Assembly: GCA_027491195.1 (NCBI GenBank)
Contig: JAIXWQ010000011.1
Span: 62,001-126,000 of the forward strand
Direction: 5' to 3'
DNA: 64,000 nucleotides
DNA from: Cytophagaceae bacterium
Lineage (GTDB): Bacteria > Bacteroidota > Bacteroidia > Cytophagales > Spirosomataceae
Below, piece after piece: positions 25,845-34,434 of the stretch (its first letter is position 1; each line of letters starts with the position of its first letter). The notes below the pieces were generated by a model, which was not told the origin of the DNA, did not search any database, and saw only the letters and a list, made by a program, of their open reading frames with translations. Position numbers and translations under genes: made by a program.

Positions 25845-26879
25845 TTAGTGAATTTTGTTTTTATCTAATGCTTTCTGGTAATCCGCTGCATTCTTCCTAT
25901 GCTCCTCATAGGTAACCGCAAAAGCGTGATTCTCAGAAAAATCAGCTTTAGCACAGAAGTAGAGGTAGTCATGGTGTTCTAAATTCAACACTCGATCGAT
26001 CACATCACCAGAAACAATCGAAATAGGCCCCGGAGGCAAGCCTGTATTTTTGTATGTATTATACGGAGAATTTAATGCCGTATACTTACTAGTTACTCGC
26101 TTAATCGTAAAATCTTTCCACGCAAAAACTACCGTAGGATCAGCCTGAAGTGGCATATTGGCCTGAAGTCGATTCCAATAAACACCCGCTACGCGCGCTT
26201 GCTCTTTCGAATTTTTAGATTCACCATAAACGATACTGGCTAAAATAGAAACCTGGACAGGTGTTAAGCCTAATTTCTGTGCTTCCTCTTTTCTTTTTGA
26301 CGTCCAAAACTTCACATAAGCTTTATTCATCTTCTCCAAAAACTCAGGGAAACTCGTCGTCCAATTCACCTCATAGGTATTAGGCACAAAAATCGCTGGG
26401 CTTGTTTCAGAATCAAAACCCCATCGTTGCATGAGCTCCGTTGAATCAAGAACAGCATAAATCGCAGCGGAATCATAAGCTGTCTGATGCGCAATTCGAC
26501 CAGCCATATCTTCTTTTAAACGAAAATTGTTAATAACCACTTTATAAGCATCCTGACGTCCATTTCTTAGTTTACGAAGCAGTTCCCAATTGCCCATCTC
26601 GCTATGGATGATATAACGACCTGGTCGTACTTTATCAGGGTACTTTAAAACTTTAGCTAAAAAACGGAAACTCAATTGATCGCGCACGATATCATGCTTC
26701 TTCAAGGTATCTAAAACAGATTCGTAAGTAGCTTTTTGAGGGATAAATAATTCAAAAGGCTTGTTTGCTTCTACATTAAAATTTGGCGTTTTAAAAACCT
26801 GCCAAACATAATAGGAGAACATAGCTGAAACCAAGCTAAACAACAGAATGAATATTTTGATACGTTTATTCGTAACCAT
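25845..26879 (-). CDS. mltG: Endolytic peptidoglycan transglycosylase MltG (YceG-like)
   Basis: MltG is anchored in the inner membrane by one N-terminal helix (IKIFILLFSLVSAMFSYYVW) and cuts nascent glycan strands, setting their length. The 344-residue protein has a LysM-like domain (about 45-120) and the YceG catalytic domain with SILASIVYGESKNSKEQARVAGVYWNRL, where the Glu of YGES is the likely catalytic acid, then PLQADPTV, NTYKNTGLPPGPIS and an alanine/histidine-rich C-terminus. I choose the ATG at 26879, one base after the dehydrogenase stop; an ATG at 26888 would overlap it by 8 bases. Confidence 0.92.
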   Translation of the reverse strand: MVTNKRIKIFILLFSLVSAMFSYYVWQVFKTPNFNVEANKPFELFIPQKATYESVLDTLKKHDIVRDQLSFRFLAKVLKYPDKVRPGRYIIHSEMGNWELLRKLRNGRQDAYKVVINNFRLKEDMAGRIAHQTAYDSAAIYAVLDSTELMQRWGFDSETSPAIFVPNTYEVNWTTSFPEFLEKMNKAYVKFWTSKRKEEAQKLGLTPVQVSILASIVYGESKNSKEQARVAGVYWNRLQANMPLQADPTVVFAWKDFTIKRVTSKYTALNSPYNTYKNTGLPPGPISIVSGDVIDRVLNLEHHDYLYFCAKADFSENHAFAVTYEEHRKNAADYQKALDKNKIH

Positions 26880-26880
26880 C

Positions 26881-27960
26881 TTAATCAATTTTAAAATCTA
26901 AGTGAAAGCGGGTGGATAATGTTTTTAAATCCTCCACAACCGGGTTTAAAAGAGGAATACCCTCCATTCGGCGAATAGCCTCTAATTCACGTTCTGGATC
27001 ACCGGGAATCAGAACCTGCTTTCCATCTACGGCTTTGGCAGATCTAAAACGACGAATCCATTTGTCCATATCCTGAGTAAAATCTTCAGCAGGTCTAAAG
27101 GCATCCACTCGCATCGCACCTAGAAAATGCCCAGTCCCATTGCCGACTGTTTCTCCTGCCTGCATAAATCCTGCAGTTGCAAATGGAGGCACCCAAGGTC
27201 CAAAATTAGCCCCTGATAGAACCCCTGATAATATATCGACAATTGCACCTAAACCATAGCCTTTGTGCGAACCATGCTCGCGATCACCTCCTAAAGGCAA
27301 CAATGCTCCACCATTTTTAATGGCAAAAGCATCATTACAGGGATCTCCATTTGCATCTTGCACCCAGCCATCAGGAGTGTCTAAACCTTTGCGTTGTAAT
27401 ATCTCTAATTTACCATACGCCACTGCCGTAGAAGCAAAATCAGCCACAAATGCGGGCTCCTCGTTTGCAGGAATCGCGACAGCAATAGGATTCGTGCCTA
27501 ATAATTTCTCTTTTGAAAAGGTTGGAGTCACAAGCGGAGCTGCATGCGTCATAGCCCAACCAATCATTTGGGAAGGTAACGCCTTCATGGCATGATACCC
27601 CGCAATTCCAAAGTGATTTGAGTTCTGAACAGCCACCCAACCGGTACCAGCTAGCGCCGCTTTTTCACAGGCAATCTCCATCGCTTTCGGAGCTACCACT
27701 AATCCTAGCCCTCTATCACCATCTAAAGTGGCGGTAGATGGTGTCTCATGTAGAACTTTTACTTGTGGTTTTGTGTTTAATCTTCCGTGATCATAGAGAC
27801 GTACATAACCAGCTAAGCGAGCGACGCCATGCGAATCAATACCGCGCGCATCCGCAGACACGAGGACATCGGAAGCTAAATCGGCATCTTGTTCACTACA
27901 ACCTATCGCTGTAAAAACAGAGGCAACGTATTTTTTTAATAAATGATAATCTGCCTGCAT
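26881..27960 (-). CDS. Ldh2/MDH2 family NAD(P)-dependent dehydrogenase (malate/L-lactate/ureidoglycolate type)
   Basis: This is a 359-residue oxidoreductase of the YlbC/ComC-type family, which reduces or oxidises 2-hydroxy acids such as malate, sulfolactate, lactate or ureidoglycolate and has a fold unlike classical malate dehydrogenases. Signature pieces are ADARGIDSHGVARL with the catalytic His, NSNHFGIAGYHAM, AVAIPANEEPAFVADFASTAVAYGK and GSHKGYGLGAIVDILSGVLSGA. The chosen start is MQADYHLL at 27960, since the upstream 20 codons have no family match and contain the promoter region. It heads a tight five-gene run (with mltG, thioesterase, yihY, YrdC). The substrate is not assigned. Confidence 0.87.
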   Translation of the reverse strand: MQADYHLLKKYVASVFTAIGCSEQDADLASDVLVSADARGIDSHGVARLAGYVRLYDHGRLNTKPQVKVLHETPSTATLDGDRGLGLVVAPKAMEIACEKAALAGTGWVAVQNSNHFGIAGYHAMKALPSQMIGWAMTHAAPLVTPTFSKEKLLGTNPIAVAIPANEEPAFVADFASTAVAYGKLEILQRKGLDTPDGWVQDANGDPCNDAFAIKNGGALLPLGGDREHGSHKGYGLGAIVDILSGVLSGANFGPWVPPFATAGFMQAGETVGNGTGHFLGAMRVDAFRPAEDFTQDMDKWIRRFRSAKAVDGKQVLIPGDPERELEAIRRMEGIPLLNPVVEDLKTLSTRFHLDFKID

Positions 27961-27976
27961 AGTATAAATTAAACCA

Positions 27977-27984
27977 CAAAGATA
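27977..27984 (-). promoter_or_regulatory. Putative -7 box for the dehydrogenase-mltG run
   Basis: TATCTTTG on the minus strand fits TAnnTTTG, 16 bases from the chosen start at 27960 and within a longer upstream in-frame extension, which argues against that extension being translated. Confidence 0.4.
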
Positions 27985-28021
27985 ATTAGAACTATTGGTA
28001 ATAATATTGCCAAAATGCACC

Positions 28022-28029
28022 TAAATTTG
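28022..28029 (+). promoter_or_regulatory. Putative -7 box of the FMN-glutamate-synthase-like gene
   Basis: TAAATTTG fits TAnnTTTG and lies 19 bases upstream of the start codon at 28049. A TTG at 27995 is 24 bases further upstream, a poor spacing. Confidence 0.4.
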
Positions 28030-28048
28030 AATCAAAATAACATCAACA

Positions 28049-29608
28049 ATGAACTTACTATCATCCGCCTGGTTTTGGTTACTTATCATTGTAGCCATCG
28101 TCATCATTCGTGACGTTTTCATTCAAAAAGCACATACCATTACACACAACTTCCCCATCGTGGGGCACTTCAGGTATTGGTTAGAACGTATAGGTCCTGA
28201 ATTAAGGCAATACATCGTAGCCAATAACAGAGAAGAATTACCTTTTAACAGACAAGAGCGCTCATGGATTTACGCTTCTTCTAAGAATGAAAATAACTTA
28301 CAAGGTTTTGGAACTGATCAAGACTTCAGTTCTCCTGGTTATATATTCATCAAAAATGCGATGATGGGCTATAATCCCCACACTACGCATTTATTCAATA
28401 AAAATCCTGGAGCCTTACCCGCGGCAAAAGTCATCGGATTGTATCATAAAAGGGCCAAACCTTTTCGTCCCTATTCGGTGGTAAATATATCCGGTATGAG
28501 CTACGGGTCTCTATCGGCTAAAGCCGTCGAATCCTTAAATAAAGGCGCCTTATTAGCAGGCTGCTACCATAATACCGGAGAAGGTTCTTTATCACCTTAC
28601 CATCAAAATGGAGCTGATGTCATGCTAAACATTGGAACCGCCTATTTCGGAGTTAGAGAACTCGATGGACGTTTCTCGATGGAAAAATTGAAACAAAAAG
28701 TAACAGAAAATCCTTGTATCAAGGCCATCGAACTAAAACTTTCTCAAGGAGCGAAACCTGGAAAAGGGGGAATGCTACCTAAGTCTAAAATCAATAAGGA
28801 GATTGCGGAAATTCGTCATATACCAATGGACAAAGATGCCATTTCACCTGCTTTTCACTCTGAATTCTCCAATGTACCCGAAATGGTCGACTTTATTGAG
28901 GCCATGGCAACTGAAACAGGTTTGCCTGTCGGTGTTAAATCTGCCATTGGCAAGCTAGAGCAGTGGGAAGAATTAGCTGCTTTCATGGCTAAAACGGATA
29001 AAGGACCAGACTTTATCACCATTGATGGCGGTGAAGGTGGTACTGGTGCTGCACCTCACGCCTTCGCAGATCACGTTTCTATGCCATTTACCTTTGCTTT
29101 TGCAAAGATTTACCAAATCTTCCAACGGCATAATTTAACTGACAAAATCTTCTTTATTGCCTCTGGTAAGTTAGGCTTCCCCGAAAAAGCCTTAATGGCC
29201 TTTGCCATGGGTGCTGATAGTATTCACATTGCACGAGAAGCTATGATGTCGATCGGTTGTATTCAAGCTCAAAAATGCCATACAAACCATTGCCCGACCG
29301 GCATTGCCACATCCAATAAGTGGTTACAAGCAGGAATAGATGTGACCTTAAAAAGTGAACGCTATTACCGGTATCACTACACTTTAGTCAAAGAAATTGC
29401 TGAGATAACCCATGCTTGCGGTTATGAACATCCTTGCCAAATGACAATGGATGACATTGAGTGGTCAATGGGAGATAATAACCGTACAATGGCCTTGTCT
29501 AAAGCCTTAGGTTATACTAAAACAGATCTAAGCTATTCTGGATTAGAAGAATTAGTCAAATGTCCACATTTGGGTGGTCTAAATGCAAGAAAACGGCTAT
29601 CTTTGTAA
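28049..29608 (+). CDS. FMN-binding glutamate synthase family protein
   Basis: This is a 519-residue protein with the FMN-binding (beta/alpha)8 domain of the large glutamate synthase subunit, without the amidotransferase domain. An N-terminal membrane helix (LLSSAWFWLLIIVAIVIIRDVF) suggests membrane attachment. The barrel includes PYSVVNISGMSYGSLSAKAV, GCYHNTGEGSLSPYH, SQGAKPGKGGMLP, the glycine-rich GGEGGTGAAPHAF and an iron-sulfur-like cysteine cluster CIQAQKCHTNHCPTGIAT. Such stand-alone proteins are common in Bacteroidota and their electron donor and real substrate are uncertain; they may make glutamate from ammonia or act on another amino donor. The stop nearly touches the next gene. Confidence 0.85.
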   Translation: MNLLSSAWFWLLIIVAIVIIRDVFIQKAHTITHNFPIVGHFRYWLERIGPELRQYIVANNREELPFNRQERSWIYASSKNENNLQGFGTDQDFSSPGYIFIKNAMMGYNPHTTHLFNKNPGALPAAKVIGLYHKRAKPFRPYSVVNISGMSYGSLSAKAVESLNKGALLAGCYHNTGEGSLSPYHQNGADVMLNIGTAYFGVRELDGRFSMEKLKQKVTENPCIKAIELKLSQGAKPGKGGMLPKSKINKEIAEIRHIPMDKDAISPAFHSEFSNVPEMVDFIEAMATETGLPVGVKSAIGKLEQWEELAAFMAKTDKGPDFITIDGGEGGTGAAPHAFADHVSMPFTFAFAKIYQIFQRHNLTDKIFFIASGKLGFPEKALMAFAMGADSIHIAREAMMSIGCIQAQKCHTNHCPTGIATSNKWLQAGIDVTLKSERYYRYHYTLVKEIAEITHACGYEHPCQMTMDDIEWSMGDNNRTMALSKALGYTKTDLSYSGLEELVKCPHLGGLNARKRLSL

Positions 29609-29609
29609 C

Positions 29610-31475
29610 ATGTTATCAATATCTAATTTAAACTTCTATTTTGGAAGTCGAGCCTTGTACGAAGGCGCAAGTTTACATATCAAGCCTAAGACTAAAATCG
29701 GTTTAATCGGTGCCAATGGTACAGGAAAATCTACCTTATTGCGTCTAATTTCAGGAGAATACACTCCAGATGGGGGTACTATCTCCAAGTCAGGTGATTG
29801 TACGATTGGATTTTTAAATCAAGATTTATTGTCCTATCAAACGGATGATAGCATTTTGAATGTGGCCATGCAGGCTTTTGAGAAGCAATTAGAATTACAA
29901 AAAGATATTGATAAAGTGCTTCATAAGATGGAAACTAATTATGAAGACAAAGACATCGATTTATTAGCTAAACTTCAAGAAGATTTCGAACGTTTAGACG
30001 GATATACCATCCAATCTCGTACAGAGGAGATCTTAGAAGGTTTAGGATTTAGCACGAGCGATTTAGACCGCCCACTGAAATTGTTTTCAGGAGGCTGGAG
30101 AATGCGGGTTATGTTAGCCAAACTTTTATTGCAAAAACCTGCTCTACTCCTACTCGATGAGCCTACTAACCACTTGGACCTACCGTCCATTGAATGGGTT
30201 GAGAAGTATATTCACGATTACGAGGGCTCCATTGTTGTTGTTTCTCACGACCGTTATTTTCTAGATCGTACCATTGACAATATTGCCGAAGTTTCAGGAG
30301 CAAAAATCACGCTTTACCCAGGGAATTATTCCTTTTACATGGAGGAAAAAGCCTTGCGCAACGAGATACAAAAAGGAGCCTTTGAAAATCAGCAATCACA
30401 AATTCGCCAAACTGAGCGATTCATCGAGCGTTTTAAGGCCAAAGCTTCGAAAGCTAGACAGGTTCAATCACGTGTGAAAGCCTTAGATAAAATCGATATT
30501 ATCGATGATGTAATTGATGAAAAAGCGAAAGTAAACTTCAAGTTTAATTTTGGTACAGAGCCAGGTCGCTTTATTCTATTCTTAGAACATATTTCCAAAG
30601 CTTTTGGAGAAAAAGTAATCCTTAAAAATACCTCTGCAACCATCAACCGAGGTGATAAGATAGCCTTGATTGGAGCAAATGGTAAAGGTAAATCTACTTT
30701 ACTACGTATCATCTCGGGTACAGAACAAATCGAAGGAGAAAGAAGAACGGGGCATAATGTGATCGAATCCTTCTTTGCACAACACCAATTAGAAAGCTTA
30801 ACGGTAGAAAATACCTTAATTGACGAGCTAAAAGCAACAGGAACTACTAAAACGGAGATGGAATTACGTTCCGTGTTGGGTTGTTTCTTGTTCTCGGGTG
30901 AAGAAGTCTTTAAGAAAATTAAAGTACTTTCTGGAGGGGAAAAATCACGCGTAGCTTTGGCCAAAGTATTAATTTCTGAGGCAAACTTCCTGTTACTCGA
31001 TGAGCCTACGAATCACTTGGATATGCAATCCGTTAACATCCTGATTCAGGCCTTGCAGCAGTACGAAGGAACCTATGTAGTCGTTTCTCACGACCGCTAT
31101 TTTGTGACTAATATCGCGAATAAGATTTGGTACATTGAAGATCATGAGATCAAAGAATATCCAGGAACTTTCGATGAATACGAGACCTGGATGGCCACAC
31201 GCGAAACATCAAAACCTTCAGCTGCAAAAACCATATCAAAACCCAAACCGGAACTAGCACCTGTAGAGGCAAAGACTCCGAATCAAGCGAAACAAATTGA
31301 AAAATTAGAAGCCGAAATTATGGTGATTGAAAATAACATCGCCTCTATCGAAGCCCAAATGGTCGATTTAGCTAATGCCGCGGATTATACGGGATTAAAG
31401 AAATTAGAAGCAGACCTAGCTACTGAAAAAGAGAAGTTATCATCAACGACTGCTTCTTGGGAAGCCTTAATATAA
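29610..31475 (+). CDS. ABC-F family ATPase (EttA/Uup-like)
   Basis: This is a 621-residue soluble protein with two ABC ATPase domains and no membrane part. ABC-F proteins bind the ribosomal E site and adjust translation or relieve stalling. Walker A motifs are GANGTGKST and GANGKGKST, signatures LFSGGWRMR and VLSGGEKSR, Walker B blocks LLLDEPTNHLD (both domains). Between them is the arm/linker segment rich in Arg, Lys and Gln (about 230-300). The C-terminus (from 540) is a charged coiled coil, as in Uup, expected to bind nucleic acid. The start at 29610 is chosen because MLSISNLNFYFG is the usual family N-terminus; it begins one base after the upstream stop. Confidence 0.92.
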   Translation: MLSISNLNFYFGSRALYEGASLHIKPKTKIGLIGANGTGKSTLLRLISGEYTPDGGTISKSGDCTIGFLNQDLLSYQTDDSILNVAMQAFEKQLELQKDIDKVLHKMETNYEDKDIDLLAKLQEDFERLDGYTIQSRTEEILEGLGFSTSDLDRPLKLFSGGWRMRVMLAKLLLQKPALLLLDEPTNHLDLPSIEWVEKYIHDYEGSIVVVSHDRYFLDRTIDNIAEVSGAKITLYPGNYSFYMEEKALRNEIQKGAFENQQSQIRQTERFIERFKAKASKARQVQSRVKALDKIDIIDDVIDEKAKVNFKFNFGTEPGRFILFLEHISKAFGEKVILKNTSATINRGDKIALIGANGKGKSTLLRIISGTEQIEGERRTGHNVIESFFAQHQLESLTVENTLIDELKATGTTKTEMELRSVLGCFLFSGEEVFKKIKVLSGGEKSRVALAKVLISEANFLLLDEPTNHLDMQSVNILIQALQQYEGTYVVVSHDRYFVTNIANKIWYIEDHEIKEYPGTFDEYETWMATRETSKPSAAKTISKPKPELAPVEAKTPNQAKQIEKLEAEIMVIENNIASIEAQMVDLANAADYTGLKKLEADLATEKEKLSSTTASWEALI

Positions 31476-31480
31476 ATCAC

Positions 31481-32707
31481 ATGAAGACCTATTTATCGCT
31501 TTTGCTTTTGATAGGTCTTCCTTTTTTAGGAATAGGCCAAATACAGTCCAAAATTCACCATTCGAATATCAAGACACCATTTGTCAAAAATTCAAATGTA
31601 CTCTTACATCCAAATGTTGTCCTCAATTTAGGATCAGAGCAAAACTCTACGCTTCAATTCGATGATTTAGGCCTGAATTACCCTAATTACTACTTCAGAT
31701 TAATCCATTGCCAGTCTGATTGGAAACCATCCCCCCTTTCCGATATTGAATACTTACAAGATTTCAATGATATTCCCCTTCGCAATCCGGAATCATCCAT
31801 CGGCACAAAAGTACCTTATCTACATTATACTATTCCTCTTCCTGCCGTAAAAGTCAGTGGTAATTACGTAGCGATGGTATATAATAAGCGAAACAAAAAA
31901 GACACCGTTTTATGTGTTCGTTTTTCAGTGGCAGAACAAATCGTACGAGTTAGCCCTCAAATTTCCTACGCAAAAACAAATAACCTGCGCGTAAGTCATC
32001 AAAGTGTAGATTTCAAATTAAACATACCTCCGTTTTTAAATTTTACAGGAGATGATCAATTATCTATCCAAATACGACAAAACTATCAATCTGCCAATTT
32101 GCTGAAAAAGCTCCCAATGGGACAATTTAATCAGCAAGACAACACACTAAGTTTCCCCTTCTTCAGCCAGGAGAATGCCTTCCCTGGTTCCAATGAATTT
32201 AGGTTGATTGATCTGAGAAGCTCACTGCAAAAGTTAAACTTTGTCGATCACATTGAAACAGGTGAAAAGATTAATCGAATTAGCACGCAAGTTGAACAAG
32301 CTCAAGGCCTCTATCCCTATATTCAACGAAATGATTTGAATGGTGCTTTCGCCATTGAATCCTATGAAAACAAAGACAATCCCTTGTACGCTGATTATGT
32401 CGAGTGTACATTTCAATTAAAACCCATTGATACCCCTCAGTCCCTATTTCTAATTGGTGGTTTTAATGATTATCAGCTAGAATCCTCCCTTGAATTGAAT
32501 TCAACTACAGGCTATTTTGAACATACAGAGTTACTGAAGCAGGGCATTTATAATTACCAGTATAAAAGCAATAATCCCTCTAACACGACATTAGAGGGAA
32601 ATTATTCTCAAACCGAAAATATTTACGAGATTCTCATTTACTTCCAAAAACCAGGAACCAGGTATGATTCGTTAGTGGGATATACGACAGTGGTCAGTGG
32701 GCAGTAG
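31481..32707 (+). CDS. Type IX secretion system plug protein (DUF5103 family)
   Basis: This 408-residue secreted protein starts with a signal peptide (MKTYLSLLLLIGLPFLGIGQ). It matches the DUF5103 family, which in Flavobacterium T9SS structures is the Plug that closes the SprA translocon in the outer membrane. Clear segments are KNSNVLLHPNVVLNLGSEQ, LQFDDLGLNYPNYYFRLIHC, YLQDFNDIPLRNPESSIG, TIPLPAVKVSGNYVAMVY and, near the end, YLADFNDYQ-like FLIGGFNDYQ and a YQYKSN ending. The last codons lie in a 7-base repeat array. The start at 31481 gives a clean signal peptide; an in-frame ATG at 31457 overlaps the ABC-F gene. Confidence 0.85.
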   Translation: MKTYLSLLLLIGLPFLGIGQIQSKIHHSNIKTPFVKNSNVLLHPNVVLNLGSEQNSTLQFDDLGLNYPNYYFRLIHCQSDWKPSPLSDIEYLQDFNDIPLRNPESSIGTKVPYLHYTIPLPAVKVSGNYVAMVYNKRNKKDTVLCVRFSVAEQIVRVSPQISYAKTNNLRVSHQSVDFKLNIPPFLNFTGDDQLSIQIRQNYQSANLLKKLPMGQFNQQDNTLSFPFFSQENAFPGSNEFRLIDLRSSLQKLNFVDHIETGEKINRISTQVEQAQGLYPYIQRNDLNGAFAIESYENKDNPLYADYVECTFQLKPIDTPQSLFLIGGFNDYQLESSLELNSTTGYFEHTELLKQGIYNYQYKSNNPSNTTLEGNYSQTENIYEILIYFQKPGTRYDSLVGYTTVVSGQ

Positions 32708-32736
32708 GCTAGTCGCCAGTCGATAGTCGAAAGTCC
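32688..32736. repeat. Heptamer repeat array at the 3' end of the T9SS plug gene
   Basis: Seven consecutive 7-base units can be read: CAGTGGT, CAGTGGG, CAGTAGG, CTAGTCG, CCAGTCG, ATAGTCG, AAAGTCC. Units share an AGT core in constant register. The array covers the stop codon (TAG at 32705-32707) and runs into the 61-base gap before ychF. It resembles the AGTC-rich heptamer repeats seen in intergenic DNA of some Cytophagia. Confidence 0.7.
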
Positions 32737-32768
32737 GGAGGGAATGAGTACGGAGTTTCGCCTTAGGT

Positions 32769-33872
32769 TTATACGTTAAAACGGAAGTGCATAATGTCTC
32801 CATCCTGAACCACATACTCCTTACCTTCCACACTTAACTTACCTGCTTCTTTACATCCTGCTTCTGTTTTATAAGCTACGTAATCAGCTAATTTAATCAC
32901 TTCCGCACGGATAAAACCACGTTCAAAATCGGTGTGAATCACACCTGCTGCCGCAGGAGCTTTCCAACCTTTTTGAATCGTCCAAGCACGAACTTCTTGA
33001 ACACCCGCTGTGAAGTACGTAATCAAGTTCAATAAGTGGTACGAACTACGAATCAATTTATCTAAACCTGATTCTTTCAAACCATATTCTTCCAAGAACA
33101 TCGCACGATCATCCATATCCTCCATTTCAGCAATTTGCGCTTCCAAAGCCGCACAAACAACTACGACTTCCGCATTCTCAGGTGCCACATTCGCTTTTAA
33201 CTCATCCACATATTGATTTCCACCAGCAGAAATAGAAGCTTCATCTACATTAGCCACATAAATAACAGGCTTATCTGTCAAAAGGTATAAATCCCCAATC
33301 GCAGCTTGACGTAAATCATCATCCATCACCACAGTTCTGGCAGATTTACCTTCTTCTAACGTTGCTTTGAATTGTTGTAATGCGGCTAATTCTGCTTTTG
33401 CTTTGGCATCCCCTGCTTTAGCAGCACGTTCCGTTTTGGAAATCTTTTTATCAACAGAATCCAAATCTTTAATCTGAAGCTCTAAATCGATAATTTCTTT
33501 ATCACTAACTGGATTTACACGACCTTCCACGTGAACGATATTTTCATCTTCAAAACAACGCACGACGTGAATAATGGCATCCACTTCTCTAATATTGGCT
33601 AAAAACTTATTTCCCAAACCAGCACCAGTAGAGGCACCTTTTACAAGACCTGCAATGTCGGTAAACTCAATTACCGTAGGTAAAATACGGTTTGGTTTCA
33701 CTAATTCTGCTAACACATTTAAGCGCTCATCAGGAACTGTTACAATCCCTACATTCGGTTCAATCGTACAGAAAGGGTAATTAGCTGCTTCCGCTTTATT
33801 AGAAGAAATAGCACTAAATAATGTTGATTTTCCTACGTTAGGCAATCCGACAATTCCACAAGTTAATCCCAT
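32769..33872 (-). CDS. ychF: Redox-regulated ATPase YchF (OLA1 family)
   Basis: YchF is an Obg-like P-loop ATPase that binds ribosomes and modulates stress responses. The 367-residue length is standard. The G1 motif is GLPNVGKST (residues 7-15), G3 is DIAGLVKGAS, and the altered G4 is NVDE, which fits the ATP rather than GTP preference of the family. A coiled coil (about 130-180) follows, and the C-terminal TGS domain includes ARAWTIQKG, AAGVIHTDFERGFIRAEVI and YVVQDGDIMHFRF. It ends beyond the heptamer repeat array of the convergent T9SS plug gene. Confidence 0.96.
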   Translation of the reverse strand: MGLTCGIVGLPNVGKSTLFSAISSNKAEAANYPFCTIEPNVGIVTVPDERLNVLAELVKPNRILPTVIEFTDIAGLVKGASTGAGLGNKFLANIREVDAIIHVVRCFEDENIVHVEGRVNPVSDKEIIDLELQIKDLDSVDKKISKTERAAKAGDAKAKAELAALQQFKATLEEGKSARTVVMDDDLRQAAIGDLYLLTDKPVIYVANVDEASISAGGNQYVDELKANVAPENAEVVVVCAALEAQIAEMEDMDDRAMFLEEYGLKESGLDKLIRSSYHLLNLITYFTAGVQEVRAWTIQKGWKAPAAAGVIHTDFERGFIRAEVIKLADYVAYKTEAGCKEAGKLSVEGKEYVVQDGDIMHFRFNV

Positions 33873-33894
33873 AGTAATTTTAAAAATGAAAGCA

Positions 33895-33902
33895 CAAAAG
33901 TA
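33895..33902 (-). promoter_or_regulatory. Putative -7 box of ychF
   Basis: TACTTTTG on the minus strand fits TAnnTTTG, 22 bases before the ychF start and 9 bases after the terminator of the upstream DUF3276 gene. No well spaced -33 box is visible. Confidence 0.4.
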
Positions 33903-33910
33903 CGGCTAAA

Positions 33911-33945
33911 AATCAAAAAGCCCCTGATTTCTCAGAGGCTTTTTT
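33911..33945 (-). terminator. Intrinsic terminator after the DUF3276 gene
   Basis: AAAAAGCCCCTGA and TCAGAGGCTTTTT form a stem (one mismatch) with loop TTTC. On the minus strand the hairpin runs into TTTTTGATTTTTA. The A/T-rich flanks make it usable in both directions. Confidence 0.75.
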
Positions 33946-33963
33946 AAATATTTTAGAGGTAAA

Positions 33964-34281
33964 TTATTCCCATTTTAAATCTGTTCCACCAAACTCATCC
34001 TCATCTCTGTTAAACGAAGAAAAATCTACATCTGGCATTAACTCCGTTTTCACATGATTAACTGCCTCGTTTAAGCCTTCTACGAACTTATCGAAATCTT
34101 CCTTGTATAAAAACATCTTGTGTTTCTCGTATACAAAGCCATCTTCTTTTTGATGACGACGACTTTCTGTAATCGTAATGTAATAATCTTGAGAGCGTGT
34201 AGACTTCACATCAAAAAAATACGTTCTCTTTCCAGCTCTAATACGTTTAGAAAATAATTCTTCTCTATCTCTTTCTTCCAC
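33964..34281 (-). CDS. DUF3276 family protein (PUR-alpha-like nucleic acid binding)
   Basis: This is a 105-residue protein of the DUF3276 family, whose members have a Whirly-like PUR repeat fold and bind single-stranded DNA or RNA. The N-terminus is charged (MEERDREELFSKRIRAGKRTYFFDVKST), with the typical RTYFFDVK strand, then DYYITITESRR, YEKHKMFLYKEDFDKFVEGL and an acidic end. The length is normal for the family. It has a clear terminator and is probably monocistronic. The actual nucleic acid target is unknown. Confidence 0.85.
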   Translation of the reverse strand: MEERDREELFSKRIRAGKRTYFFDVKSTRSQDYYITITESRRHQKEDGFVYEKHKMFLYKEDFDKFVEGLNEAVNHVKTELMPDVDFSSFNRDEDEFGGTDLKWE

Positions 34282-34434
34282 GGGTATTTAAATTATGGTT
34301 TCACAATGTGTAAATCTACTATTTATTCTCATTCACTCAAAAAAAATCAAAAGAATTAAGCAGCCCTGCGTTTAAGCGTAAATTTTTATATCCGAATATA
34401 AACCGCCATCTTTACTAAAACCAAACACTTTTTA

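Noticed and set aside
30464-30964. Minus-strand frame of 166 codons inside the ABC-F gene
   Set aside because: It is antisense to well conserved ABC-F motifs and has Ser/Pro/Lys-rich shadow composition.
32688-32736. CRISPR array
   Set aside because: Units are only 7 bases with no spacers and no cas genes nearby; it is a simple short tandem repeat. No CRISPR-like array of 24-40 base repeats was seen anywhere in the window.
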